From Strigops habroptila (lineage: Eukaryota; Chordata; Aves; Psittaciformes; Psittacidae), in assembly GCF_004027225.2 (NCBI RefSeq), contig NC_044289.2, forward strand, positions 7,739,761 to 7,803,760: DNA of 64,000 bases, in the 5' to 3' direction. The notes under the pieces are model-generated. The model did no database searches and was not told the origin of the DNA. It saw only the letters and a list, made by a program, of their open reading frames with translations. Numbering within the stretch: position 1 is the first letter of the stretch; each line of letters opens with the position of its first letter. Below are positions 38,225 to 48,827 of this stretch, in pieces. A program made the position numbers and the translations under genes.

Positions 38225-41200
38225 GTGAGGCGGGCGGAGGGATGGGGATGCTACGGCGGGGTGTGTGGGGGAGCCGGGAGCGCCCCGCACTCACCGGAGG
38301 GGGGGGTGTCGGTCTCTCCTACATCCCCAGGCCGAGTACCACAGGAGGTTTGGGAAGATCTTCCGCATGAAGCTGGGGGCTTTCGACTCGGTGCACATCG
38401 CAGCCCCCTGCCTCCTGGAAGCTCTGTACCGCCGGGAGAGCGCCTGCCCCCAGCGCCTGGAGATCAAGCCCTGGAAAGCCTATCGGGACTATCGCGACGA
38501 GGGCTACGGGCTGCTGATCCTGTAAGTGGCATCGGCAGCTCACCTGGGGAGGTGCGGGGAGGGCCGGTTGCTCCCTGCGGTCTTCCAGGTGCCTGGGGAT
38601 AATGCGGGCGGCCCCGGGGCTGGTCCGGCCTCCCCTGGGTGGCCGTGCCCGCGGCCCCCCCCGACCGGAGCCGGCTGCATCCCTTGTCCCCGAGAGGCGG
38701 CTGCGGCGTCAAGTTTGCGCCCGTCGGGGCGGTGAAGGCGCATCCGCGCCCCGCGCTGCCGGAGAGGTCCCGATGCACATGCTGCCGGTTTGGGGTTGTT
38801 TTATTCTTTCTTCTTTCTTTTAGTCTTTGTCTTCCCAACCTCGCTGTTTTTAATTCAATCTAGGGAAGGAAAGGACTGGCAGAGGGTAAGAACTGCCTTT
38901 CAAAAGAAATTGATGAAACCCAGGGAAGTTGCAAAGCTGGATACCATAATCAACGAGGTACTGTGCTTTGAGAAGGTCTTGCTCTATTCCCACTCCCTTG
39001 GAATCCTGGGAAATAAAGGCAGACCAAATGTTCCAGTTTACCCGGATAACTGTTGACTACAGCAGTAAAACCATGAGTTCATACTCTGAAATCGTCCAGG
39101 GAATAATAAAGACAAACGGATTATCAGGGTCTGACCAAAAATGAGACTACACAGTTGACATTGTCTGTCTCCCCAAGAATAGCAAGATTATTCCACAGTG
39201 ATACAGGCACCTGCAAACCCAGAGGTTTTTCTTGTTTCTCTTGCACTCCATGTTTTTTGCCTTTATTCCTTCATCCTCTTTAACCTCTGTATTCCTCACT
39301 GAGTTTGAGGAGCATCTGTGATAAACGGCTTAAAATCTTCCTTATTGTGAAACGCCAGTATTGTTCCAGCATCAGACTGAAGCATTTTATCCCTGTGGAG
39401 GAAAGCTCAGTTCATCAATGTACAAACAGTAGTAACAAGAGAGTCATGTAAAATTCAGTCATATTAACACAGGGGGAAAATGAATCTCGTTCAAAGAACT
39501 TAAGTATTCCTCTCTTATGTGAGATTGTTATCTATTGAAAAGACAGCTGAAATGCTAAATTACACAGGGTTTTTATTAGTTGATGTCATTTTATTCCCTT
39601 TTATTCTCTCTCTTCTCTCCACCATGTAGGTCCTGGAAGACTTCATGCACAGAATAGATGATGTTTGTAACCACGATGGACAAATGGAAGATGTCTATTC
39701 AGAATTCAACAAATGGTCATTTGAAAGTAAGTTGATTTTGCTTGAGAACAATATGCATTTTGTACCTGCCAAGGCATTTCAGTTGAAGTATGGTCAGTGA
39801 GAAATGTGTAGGCTGATCATTTACAAGCTATCACCTACGATATCATGGGAAGTGAGTTGCAGAAAAGCCACAGACTAGCAGTACTCGTGCAAAATTCAGC
39901 AGCAGCTATACAGACCCTTCTTCTGGTCATCTATGTGGCTTCCAAAATACCTCAAACATAAAAGTGGCTTATAAATCCAAAACTTGGGGGAGTCACAGTG
40001 CATTTGTATAAAGTAGGATCAGAGAGCACATGACCATTTTTGTCCATCCGATATTTGTTAATTATCAGCAGCACAAGATCAATGAACCAATCCAATAACA
40101 GTAAGGAGTATTCGTTGTAGACAAGGGTTGGAAAATCCCTTTTTAAATGTTTACATTGAGATTGAGAAGCACTGGAATAAGTTACCAAGACAGGAGCCTC
40201 CACCTTTTAGAAACCTTTCAGATTACACTAAGGAGCTATGTGCCAGGAATTACTTAAGCCAGAAGAAACTGCATCAGTGGTTCCCAAAAGGAGGGATGGT
40301 CAGCTATAGGACGGAACTGAACAAGCTCTGCCAGACACATCTGCTCTTGGCTGGCTCATCTCAGCAACCTGTGTACTGAGCTCAGAAAGTGTTTGGTTGT
40401 GGTTTTTCTTTCCACTTTCAGTGGTGATGGCTGCTTTTAGAAAGGGAGAAATAGGAAGTGACAGCTTTAAAAAAAATCAAAAAGCAAGTGGAAAGAGGTG
40501 GAAACTGGTGGAGCATGGGATGCAGCCAGTGTTTGCAAGTGGTTTCTGGCTGTCGAAAGAGCAAGAAGATGCTGGAGTAGATGGCTTCTCCAGCTCCAGT
40601 TTTCCTGTGACTCAGTTCTCTTCAGTAGCATTGCCAAATATGCCAGTTCTGCTTGGCAGAATGATCTGCTGCTCGTGAGGGGATCCATGTAGTTATTCTT
40701 CTTTGTGAAGAAAGTGCTAATGTAAGGACACCTTAGCTAGACATACTGCTGCCTGGGTCGGAGGCAAATGTGCAGAAGGTGTTTTGAAGTGCTGCTCTCA
40801 TAGGTATTTATAGTAGAACATTTTCCAGGATAATCCAAACCATTCCGTGACGAGAAATGGTGACACCATGCACCCTTCTGTTTATATCATTTAATTATAA
40901 TATTGCTTAACAACAGGTATCTGTCTTGTGCTGTACGGAAAGAGGTTTGGTCTCCTACAGCAGGATGTAGAAGAAGAAAGTTTGAACTTCATCAAGGCTG
41001 TAAAAACGGTACGGAAGAGTCTTTTTAGAGGGGCTGTTTTGATTTTGTACTCCTATTACTAATGAGAGAGTACCTGAAAAAAGAAACTCAAGCTTCTGTG
41101 CGATAAGTATATTGGCAGCCTTGCACATCCAAGGTGACACTTATAAGTGCAAAGCTAGCACTGAACATCTGACAGTCTCATTTATAAAATGCCTGAAGCT

Positions 41201-44200
41201 GTAGGGGAAAAATGTTGTGTGGACATCAGGGTAATCCTGGAAATAGAGTTGTCAGGTTGGTTGGTTAACTTTTCTCTCCCTGTGAGACATCCATTGTGCA
41301 ACACTGCTGTTTGTTGAGTGGAACTCCTGGAGTTGTGTAGGATTATGCAAATACACTGGGCTTGGAGGTTAGTCATTCCTGCAAGCACACTTGATGTGCA
41401 TTTTGCTGCATATGCACATCAGGTGATATATATCTGCCTAATTTTAGCCATCTAGTTTTTTTTAGGCCAGGTGCCTATCTTTTAGATAGCTAAAATTAGG
41501 CTCCATCTGTTGTCAAGGGAGAGAGAAGCACTGTCAAAGAGTGGCTTGTCCCACTCTAAAACATGCGCCTAAAATAGGATGAATCACTCGCTGGAGAAGT
41601 CTCCTAACCTCCACTAGCTGTCCTTAATTTTTAGCTGGATATGCTCCAAGTAGATTGAGACCCATTCTTTTGGTCCAGGTTGGAATATCTGCCAGAACCT
41701 TGACTTCCTGAAAATTGCCTCCTACTTTACAGTCTAATGTTGTTCGGAGATTGCAAGTAGATAGATTAAAGAAAGATTTAAAAAACTTTCTTTCCACCAC
41801 AGATGATGGCTACTTTTGGAATGATGATGGTGACCCCCGTGGAACTTCACAAGGGCCTGAACACAAAAGTCTGGCAGGCTCACACAAAAGCATGGGATGA
41901 TATATTTAAAACAGGTTATTGTCTTAAACACAATTTCTCTCCTTTCCCTTCGTCTCTGCTTCCTACTTGGAATTAACTTCCTTCATACTTGCTACTGCCC
42001 TATGCTGCTGTTCATTGCTGCCTTCAGCGCAGATTGAGACACTTGCTGCAGCTAACCACAAAGCTCTTCCAAGCACGGGAGCACTATTGTCTTATGACTA
42101 ACACTTAGGTCTGGTCGTAGGCAATACCCAATCCCCAGGAAAGCCCCAGAAATTTAGGAGCTAGCAATGCTGTGAGTCCACTTTAATCTGTCATAAAATG
42201 AAATAGGCAGAAAGTGTATAAACTCTTTAAAGGCGAGGTATATGGCTGAGAAAAGGGGCTGCTCTCAAAGGCACCTCAAAGGGAGTTATTTTCTTGAGAA
42301 ACAAGAATTTTACATGCAACAAAAGCCTATTTATTTGCTTAAATAAAACAAAAAGAGAAATTATAGGTTTTCTGAACAACCTGGAATATAGTCTTAACTC
42401 TTACAAGCATCAGTAATTTAAATCGTAAGGTACAGTTTGGCTTTTTGACAACATTTTCTGTCTAAGATGAATTGGCCTTCACATTACAAAAATTACTCCA
42501 ACTCCAGATATGAAGTTCAGTTTCTCTTTTTCAGTATTTTTCTGAATAGTGACAGTTATAGCTAAAGATTGAGAAAGGGTTTGGCACTTGTGTGATTGAG
42601 ATGCTGAGTGATATATTTCTCTTAGGTATTTGAGTACTTGATACGTCAGGACTTTTGGTCATGCCAGCCACACGTGCACTTATTTATTGCTTCTTAGTTT
42701 ATGGGCTTTAGGAAGGACACTTGAAACCAGTTTTGTTCAGAAGAAACAATTTCACACCTTCACTTGACAGAAAGAGCTCCTTACTAGGAACTGCTCTTAA
42801 CAATTGGGATATTCATGAGAAAGGGTGGGCAAAGTCTAGTCCTCTATATTTAAAAACAAACAAACAAACACAATGTAGAAATTTGGCATCTGTTTTTGCC
42901 TTCCCTTAGTAAATCAAAGGCTTCAATTTCCTCTCAGGGAGTCTGAGTGCTAAGTCTCTTTGATTTTCTAACACCTTGAATCCCCTTTGAAAACCCAAGC
43001 TAATAAATTTTACATGCTTGCATTCCTGTTTGCTAAATATTTCACTCAACATATCAGTGATTTCCATTGCTAATTTAAGAAAGCAGAATTCCTAATAGTG
43101 TGCAGAAGCTCCTTCTGTTCAGAAGTGATTTTTGTGATTGATTTTTTTTTGTCTAATAAGTGAAAATACCATTATTTATTCAGTATAATGCTCATTGTTT
43201 GACAAAAGAGCACAGCTTGATATCTTCTTTCAAAATCCTGCATGTGAAACGTGCTTTTGCTTTTATTTTTATAGTATTTTTAGTGATTTTCCATTAATCA
43301 CCTCCTGCTCCTCCCTCCTCAGCCAAGCACTCCATTGACTGTCGACTGGAAAAACACTCTGCAAACCCTCAGGAGGATTTCCTGTGTGACATCTATTCTG
43401 GAGGACAACTTTCCAAGAAGGAGCTGTACGCTGCCATCGCAGAGCTCCAGATTGCTGGAGTTGAAACGGTAAACCTGCCTTTCCAAGAGCTCGCTAAAAT
43501 TAGCATCCTTCCAACTCCCTGCTTTCTTCCATCACCTAACCATCACAACATCTGAGAGTGAGCTCATCCTGTAGTCCCTTTGGTGGCCTTACGTGCAAGT
43601 GAATTTTTGCCTGAAGTCACTAAATTCTTCCTTCTGTTCATTACTCCTAGAGAACAACTGGAATGGCTCATAACCCCTTAGGCTTACAAAATACTGCAAA
43701 ATAGTGACCAGCCATAGAGGCTGCTTTGAACTTTTGGCAACTTCATGCTTCTGTCACCACAAATGGAGGTCTTTCTTACGTTTGTTTTTGCTTTGTTTCA
43801 GACGGCCAATAGTTTACTATGGGCTTTGTATAACATTTCACGCAATCCACACGTTCAGCAGAAGCTTTTCCAGGAAATACAGAGTGTTTTGGCTGCTAAT
43901 GAGGGTCCAAGTGCTGAGAACCTGAAAAACATGCCTTACCTAAAAGCATGTCTGAAAGAATCCATGAGGTAAAGTTCTCAAATAATTTGCAAAAAGCAAA
44001 ATGATCACAAAGGTTTTTACCAGCCAGTGTGTACTAAGAAGAAAGAATTTTCTAGTCTGTATAATTTCGTTCACCTTGCTGGTTAAGGGAAACTATAGAT
44101 AGATACAGGAAGAAAAAATGCTGGAAATTTAGTCCATTTTGTTTCTTTCACTGTAGACTAACACCATCGGTGCCGTTTACCACTCGCACCATCGACACAG

Positions 44201-45095
44201 AAATGGTTCTGGGAGATTATCAGCTGCCCAAAGGGGTAAGTCAAACTAATTTAGCTTAGTCAAACTAATTTAGCTTACTAGAATATGTTGTCATTGATTA
44301 ACTGTCCTGTAAACCACTGAAGTTGGTCATATTTCAATCTCAAAATGACTTTGCCAAAGGATGAGTCCTAGGAGAAGGAATGGGGAATTTGCACCAAGAA
44401 TTCCCATGAGTGGAAAACCATACCTGTCTGTACTGCTTTTGGAGTTAGACAACAATAGTTAGGTGTGCTACTTCAGATTTTTTTTTGTCACACTTTCCCA
44501 TGATTTTCTGAGAAAACTATGACCTTTTTGGTGTTGGAATTAATCTTCAGAGAATTACAGGACATCTTCTGAGGAAACTGTCTCACCTTTACTGTTGAAT
44601 TATTTTGTTCCATTAACAAACTGATTCCCTTGATAGCTCTAAGCCAACTTATAATGAGACTTTCTTTCTATTGCTTTGTTTATAGACCATACTAATGATA
44701 AATAGCCATGCCTTGGGCTGCAATGAAGAGTACTTTAATAGCTGGACTCAGTTTAAACCAGAGCGCTGGTTTCAGAAAAACTTGATAAACCCATTTTCTC
44801 ATGTTCCATTTGGCATCGGGAAGAGGATGTGCATCGGACGCCGCGTCGCAGAGCTACAGCTTCACTTGGCTCTTTGCTGGGTAAATACTCTAAAACAGCA
44901 TTCCATACACAATGCCTGGTTGTTCAACACATAACCTAAAGATCTAGAAGCCAAAGCATGCTGACCAAAATGTCTGTGTTTCAGCTCATTCGCAAATACC
45001 AAATTGTAGCAACTGATGACAAACCAGTAGAAACACTCCATTCAGGAATACTGATTCCCAGCCGGGAGCTTCCCATTGCATTTCACAGACGATAA
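38003..45095 (+). CDS. CYP24A1: 1,25-dihydroxyvitamin D 24-hydroxylase, mitochondrial P450 (11 coding exons)
   Basis: This enzyme inactivates calcitriol and 25-OH-vitamin D by successive side-chain oxidation. It works at the mitochondrial inner membrane with electrons from ferredoxin and ferredoxin reductase (family knowledge). Exons are 38003-38224, 38331-38521, 38864-38957, 39630-39726, 40917-41008, 41803-41914, 43323-43468, 43802-43968, 44157-44235, 44686-44880 and 44985-45095. All introns are GT-AG and all phases join, giving 501 aa against 514 in human as I remember it. Visible signatures are an Arg-rich N-terminus without acidic residues up to residue 59 (mitochondrial presequence), I-helix AGVETT (314-319), K-helix ESMR (371-374), PERW (425-428) and the haem loop [10 protein letters not shown] with Cys449. 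The shorter length lies mainly in the presequence, plus one residue missing before the haem loop. The ATG at 38003 was chosen because it opens the presequence and has G at -3. It is divergent from PFDN4, with 12.5 kb between the likely promoters. Confidence 0.98.
38331..38521 (+). CDS. CYP24A1: CYP24A1 exon 2
   Basis: Encodes residues 75 to about 138, from [16 protein letters not shown] to GYGLLI. The acceptor is cccag and the donor gtaagt, and the exon ends with two bases of a Leu codon completed by exon 3. Intron 1 is only 106 bases. Confidence 0.97.
38864..38957 (+). CDS. CYP24A1: CYP24A1 exon 3
   Basis: 94 bases encoding EGKDWQRVR through to INE. The WQRVR segment matches the P450 C-helix WxxxR motif, in which Trp and Arg contact the haem propionates. 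Acceptor tctag. The donor gtactg is weak. Confidence 0.96.
39630..39726 (+). CDS. CYP24A1: CYP24A1 exon 4
   Basis: 97 bases encoding [10 protein letters not shown] through to NKWSFE, plus one base of the Ser codon split across the junction. Acceptor tgtag, donor gtaagt. Confidence 0.96.
40917..41008 (+). CDS. CYP24A1: CYP24A1 exon 5
   Basis: 92 bases encoding [15 protein letters not shown] through to IKAVKT. The acceptor is acag and the exon itself begins GTAT. The donor gtacgg departs from consensus at +4 to +6. Phases on both sides fit exons 4 and 6. Confidence 0.95.
41803..41914 (+). CDS. CYP24A1: CYP24A1 exon 6
   Basis: 112 bases encoding [17 protein letters not shown] through to IFKT. 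It matches the family block around MVTPVELHK. The donor is gttatt, a poor match at +3 and +5, but the reading frame and family length require this junction: the split Ala codon is completed by exon 7. Confidence 0.95.
42852..42870. repeat. (CAAA)n microsatellite in CYP24A1 intron 6
   Basis: About four CAAA units in the longest intron of CYP24A1. Confidence 0.75.
43323..43468 (+). CDS. CYP24A1: CYP24A1 exon 7: start of I-helix
   Basis: 146 bases encoding [11 protein letters not shown] through to ELQIAGVET. It carries the first half of the oxygen-activating I-helix, which is split after Thr318. Acceptor cctcag, donor gtaaac. Intron 6 upstream, 1408 bases, is the longest in the gene. Confidence 0.97.
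43802..43968 (+). CDS. CYP24A1: CYP24A1 exon 8: rest of I-helix to K-helix
   Basis: 167 bases encoding [16 protein letters not shown] through to LKESM, plus two bases of the K-helix Arg374 codon. Glu371 and Arg374 form the invariant ExxR pair. Acceptor tttcag, donor gtaaag. Confidence 0.97.
44157..44235 (+). CDS. CYP24A1: CYP24A1 exon 9
   Basis: 79 bases encoding [11 protein letters not shown] through to LPKG, the segment just after the K-helix that lines the active site in P450s. Acceptor tgtag, donor gtaagt. A 19-bp tandem duplication begins four bases into the following intron. Confidence 0.97.
44240..44277. repeat. 19-bp perfect tandem duplication at the start of CYP24A1 intron 9
   Basis: Two identical adjacent 19-bp copies beginning GTCAAACTAATTTAGC; the first base lies at +5 of the exon 9 donor, so the first copy overlaps the donor consensus. 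Confidence 0.95.
44686..44880 (+). CDS. CYP24A1: CYP24A1 exon 10: PERW and haem-binding loop
   Basis: 195 bases (65 codons) encoding residues 401-465. It contains PERW (425-428), completing the E-R-R triad, and the haem ligand loop ending in Cys449 (codon at 44830-44832). Acceptor tatag, donor gtaaat. Confidence 0.98.
44985..45095 (+). CDS. CYP24A1: CYP24A1 exon 11 (last coding exon)
   Basis: 36 codons and TAA, from [12 protein letters not shown] to the conserved tail [11 protein letters not shown]. Acceptor ttcag. One base after the stop there is a good donor (gtatgt at 45097), so the exon probably ends at 45096 and is spliced to an untranslated exon. Confidence 0.96.
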   Translation, partial: LIRKYQIVATDDKPVETLHSGILIPSRELPIAFHRR

Positions 45096-45960
45096 GGTAT
45101 GTGCCTAAGGGTCTCCTGAGTGCAGGAGGCTTTTCTTTGAACCTCGTTTAGAATTTTCATAGGACTGTGAGTGTAAGAGAGCAGATGTCTTTCTAAGCTT
45201 TACTCTCACAATGTGAGATTTATTAAACACCATCACGTTCTGTTACTTTTAACAGAAAATATTGCATGTACTAAGAAGACAGGTTTTGTACTTAAGGCTC
45301 TGAAGTTAGCCATCAAGTTTTAAACTCCACAAGAGCATGTCTTCTGTGCATGATGCAAATCAGAAATGGGGAAATCAAAACGTGTATACCATTGGAGGAA
45401 ACAAAATAATGGCCATTATTATAACTTCTCCACTGCATTTTTAGAAGATATTTCCTGGAAAATAGTATTTGATTTTGAGCATCAGTGCACAGATTAAAAA
45501 GAAAATTCCCTAGTGAGGGAAAAGTACACCAGTGCACTACAAAGTTTAGATAAGAAAAAAGTATTTTAGGCAGAAGGACAAAGAAAAGAAATACCTGTTT
45601 GTAAATAGTGATGCAATCTTGCAACTTATTATCCATTTTTTGCTTCCAAAAAATGGAATGCAAGATTTTCTCTGCTCACAAGCTTATACAAATAAGCTAA
45701 AAAAAAAAAAAAATCTCATCTGTGTAAAAATCTAAATTGGAAAACTGGGTCTTTGATCTAGAATTAAGTTTTCAAATTAGAAATCAAGTGACATTTAAAT
45801 ACTGAGAGAGATTTTTTTTTTTTGCTGGCCAACACCACAGGAGAAAAATCACCCAATATAATCTGAATAAGGGTATTAATTCCTTTAACTGGAGTTTGTT
45901 CAGTGCTATTTGCTTTTAAATAATCGATCACTCTGTAGATTCTTTTTCTGTTTAATACAG

Positions 45961-47297
45961 CTTGCAGAAAATAGATGACAACCCTGCTGCTGCCTTCTCT
46001 GAAAAAACGCATATCAACTGGGAAAGTCAAAGCCTATGGTAACCAGTGGAGAAACTGCTACACACATCCCTTGAACAATTGCTGAGCCAGAAATAGCACC
46101 AAAAAAATCTCCCGTACTGTTTTATTGGGAAAATGTGGTTAGTTAGTTCAGCTGTGCTTAGCAGTGTTAAGAGGAAAGAAAAATACCATGCACATTCATA
46201 TACCTATGCAAATATACTGATTTAGTGCAGCTGAGGGACTATGCAGAGTAGAGCTTGATAATGAGCTGTGGAATGTTATGTATAGTTCTTGTTAGTGCAC
46301 AGTGAAATTATTATAGCCTCAAACTGTTCAACAGGCCGGCTTGGAAAGAGCTGGCTTCCAGTCTTTGGGTATCATACAGGATACCTGGGGAACAACAGCC
46401 CCAGCTGAACTGCACTGTTAGCTCAGAGTTGAGGAGCTTTGGGAAGGCAGCTTTAGGGAAAAGAAACTTGCTTAGTCTTTATCAGATTGCCAATGTAATG
46501 AATTAAACTGAGAAGTAAGATGGCAGTCTGTAACAAGAGTAACAACAGGGCTTAAAAATTAGGATAATTAAAGAAGTATACTTTCCCTAACATTATTCAC
46601 TTCCTTAATAAAAGGGAAATAAGGATAAAGGTATACAACAGGATTTATTCCTCATTCCTGCACAGTACTCTGATTCGAACAGTTGCAGTACTGTTGAGTA
46701 CAGAGTATACTGCTGCATACTCTGCTCTTACCTATAGAGTTTCATGCCTCCAACTCCCACACAAGTCATTTTATCATGACTTTATTGCAAAACCTTAGTG
46801 GTCTTTTATTGCATGAAAGGCCTTATCCGTAAATGGAATCACTAGAATCCTATGGGTTCTGCCACTAGTAAGTGATGATTATCCTAACAGGATAGTTATT
46901 TTATCAATGAGTAATATAAAATATATTTTTCAAAGAACCGCAGGAAATAAGGATCCTAAACATTTTGAAGAGGTCTATTGCTTGTGGAGATTTCAATATC
47001 TGTATCTGAAGGTTAAAGTTGTCACTGCCCTGCATGTAATACTGTGTGTTAGCTATTACAGTCACTAGTGTATTTCCCCATGATGCAGTTTGAAGTACAG
47101 GTTTATATATATAACATGAATGGTTATTTTTATTTTTTTACATTCTGAAATGTTACAACTTCTTGGCATTTTTTTGTTTTCCTCTGCTGTTTATAAGCTG
47201 CAGCTACAATGTGTAAAGCAATTTGTGCATTACCTGAACCTTTCTAGTCAATTTGGTAATAGTCAACTTTATAATAAAGATTTCAATTTTTTTTTCC
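45961..47297 (+). other. CYP24A1: Probable CYP24A1 exon 12, entirely 3' UTR
   Basis: A strong pyrimidine tract and acceptor (tttctgtttaatacag) end at 45960, pairing with the donor one base after the CYP24A1 stop. About 1.3 kb downstream AATAAA (47273-47278) is followed by T-rich then GT-rich sequence, a normal cleavage site near 47.29-47.30 kb. An earlier AATAAA at 46607-46612 could give a shorter form. Human CYP24A1 also has a non-coding last exon (recalled, not checked). The exact 3' end is inferred. Confidence 0.65.
47273..47278 (+). terminator. CYP24A1: Polyadenylation signal AATAAA for CYP24A1
   Basis: A canonical hexamer followed within 10-30 bases by a T-run and a TGTAAGTGTTC stretch, as expected for a cleavage and polyadenylation site. 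The weaker-context hexamer at 46607 is the alternative. Confidence 0.6.
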
Positions 47298-48524
47298 TGT
47301 AAGTGTTCTTCCATAGTTTACTATAAAATCTTTGTAGCATTACAAAAATCTTGTCTTTTGTGGTAACTTCTTGCACCAAGTTGCCGTGGTGCTTTCATCC
47401 ATCTGCTTAATCACCTCCATAGGATTGGAGTTGAAATTATACAAAATGTGGTTACTTTAATGCAACAGTGAAATACTTCCTCTTTATGATACCCCCAAAA
47501 TGCTTCGTTGTGGCTGTAATGACACCCTAGCTGGGAAACTGTTTGGAAAGCCCAGCTCTGGTGGGAGGGTGTAGTGGGCACTGCCCGGCACCCGGCCAGC
47601 CCCGGCCTGGTGGATTCCAGCTTAGCAAGTACAGGGGCATAATGCCCTGAAGCCTGGAGCTTTGCTGCCAAACTCCTTTTGTGCCATTAGTCGTGCCATT
47701 CCTTCAATCCAGGCTAGCTCCAGTACTTGGGAATGTGTTAAATCTATACTGACGGCCCCTTTCCCCCTAATCCTACAAGACCTCAATAAATGCTAATGTT
47801 AGGAAGCTTCCTGCATGCATAGCACAGTCTGAACATGTTTCTCCCCAGCATGCACAGTACTGAGGTCTCCAGGGATGGGATTGTTACATTTCTCTGCCAT
47901 TATGACAAGAGAAAATCAATATAAAGTTTTGAGGAAGGATGAAAATAGTTTGAAGCTTTGCAGTATCAAAAGAAATGATGTCTATGAAAAAAGTGCCATC
48001 GACCCAGCACCGTGACTGACAGCCGGGTGGTTATGCAAAGAGCAAATCTGACAGTTATCAAAACCACACTGTCTGTGCCAAGTGAAGGCTGCCTCTGGCT
48101 GAGTGAGTGGTGGTGTAAGAAAAACCATACAGCACCCTGTGAGCATGTCACTTCTCTGAAGATCATATTGCAATGTGTCCTTTGGAGTGATGGTGGTTCG
48201 TGCTGCTGAAACTAACCTGAGAGCTGGGAGCACTGGGTGGGCTGGGAGACCATAGGTTCTCGCCTGATCCCTGGGAAGCTTTGGCAGGTCCCCTAAGGTG
48301 CAAGACGATGAGCAGAGATCTACCCAAGGTGCTACAACAATAATATGCACTAAGTCTCTTGTTAGAGTATTATAAACTAATATTACTCCATTAGAGCCAA
48401 TGGAGATGTGCCAATGTGAAACAAGTGTCAGCAGAAAGCAAGGTCTATTGTTCAATTCCAGGTACATCACGCTGCACACAAATGTTCCAATGATTTAAAG
48501 ACAACCAAAGAGAAGAGGTGTTAC

Positions 48525-48827
48525 CTAGTTGCACTGACCTTGACAGCCTCGTTATCAGCTCTTTTGAAATCCTTTATTGCTTCTGTATGGTAAATCACAG
48601 GTTCATGCTTACTGGACTGCTGATTATTTTCACTATTTAAATTTAGTGGACTCAAAGATCTACACAAGTGTTGCTCTAAGGTTTTGACCAGCTCTTTACA
48701 AACTGAGGTACAAATGCGTCCTGTCTCCTGGATTTCTAAAAGTACAATATCCACCGACCTGGAAAATTTTGTTCCGGAAGCTTTGTAGATTTTCAAGTTC
48801 CTGAAGTTTTCAAAGAACTTCATTAAT
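48525..48827 (-). other. Unidentified exon-like open stretch, downstream of CYP24A1
   Basis: A 303-base stretch on the minus strand reads open for 100 codons (KFFENFRNLKIYKASG through ICTSVCKELVKTLEQHLC to DFKRADNEAVKVSAT). Its composition is protein-like, with two probable amphipathic helices. It is bounded by a plausible acceptor (gtagcag at 48828) and a good donor (gtaaca from 48524), and its length is a multiple of three (1 + 300 + 2). I do not recognise the family and found no flanking exons. It could be an exon of an unannotated gene, a pseudogene piece, or chance. Confidence 0.3.

Larger units (their letters stand above)
37640..38790. promoter_or_regulatory. CpG island over CYP24A1 promoter, exons 1-2 and start of intron 2
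   Basis: CpG dinucleotides and GC content rise sharply from about 37.68 kb and fall off near 38.77 kb, against AT-rich flanks. The stretch covers the leader, exon 1, intron 1, exon 2 and part of intron 2. An inverted CCAAT box (ATTGG, 37921-37925) lies inside. Confidence 0.8.
37981..39661 (+). other. Overlapping out-of-frame ORF on CYP24A1 exons 1-4
   Basis: An ATG at 37981, 22 bases before the CYP24A1 start and in the +1 frame, stays open through spliced exons 1, 2 and 3 and stops at TGA 39659-39661 in exon 4: 186 codons. The product would be rich in Arg, Pro, Ala and Gly, as expected from reading GC-rich coding sequence out of frame. It has G at +4 but C at -3, a middling context. Whether it is translated is unknown. 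Confidence 0.35.

Noticed and set aside
37642-38838. Minus-strand long frames over CYP24A1 exon 1
   Set aside because: Shadows of GC-rich sequence antisense to a well-supported exon.
40128-40379. 83-codon open frame in CYP24A1 intron 4
   Set aside because: Lies between correctly phased exons 4 and 5, has no family resemblance, and including it would break the P450 reading.
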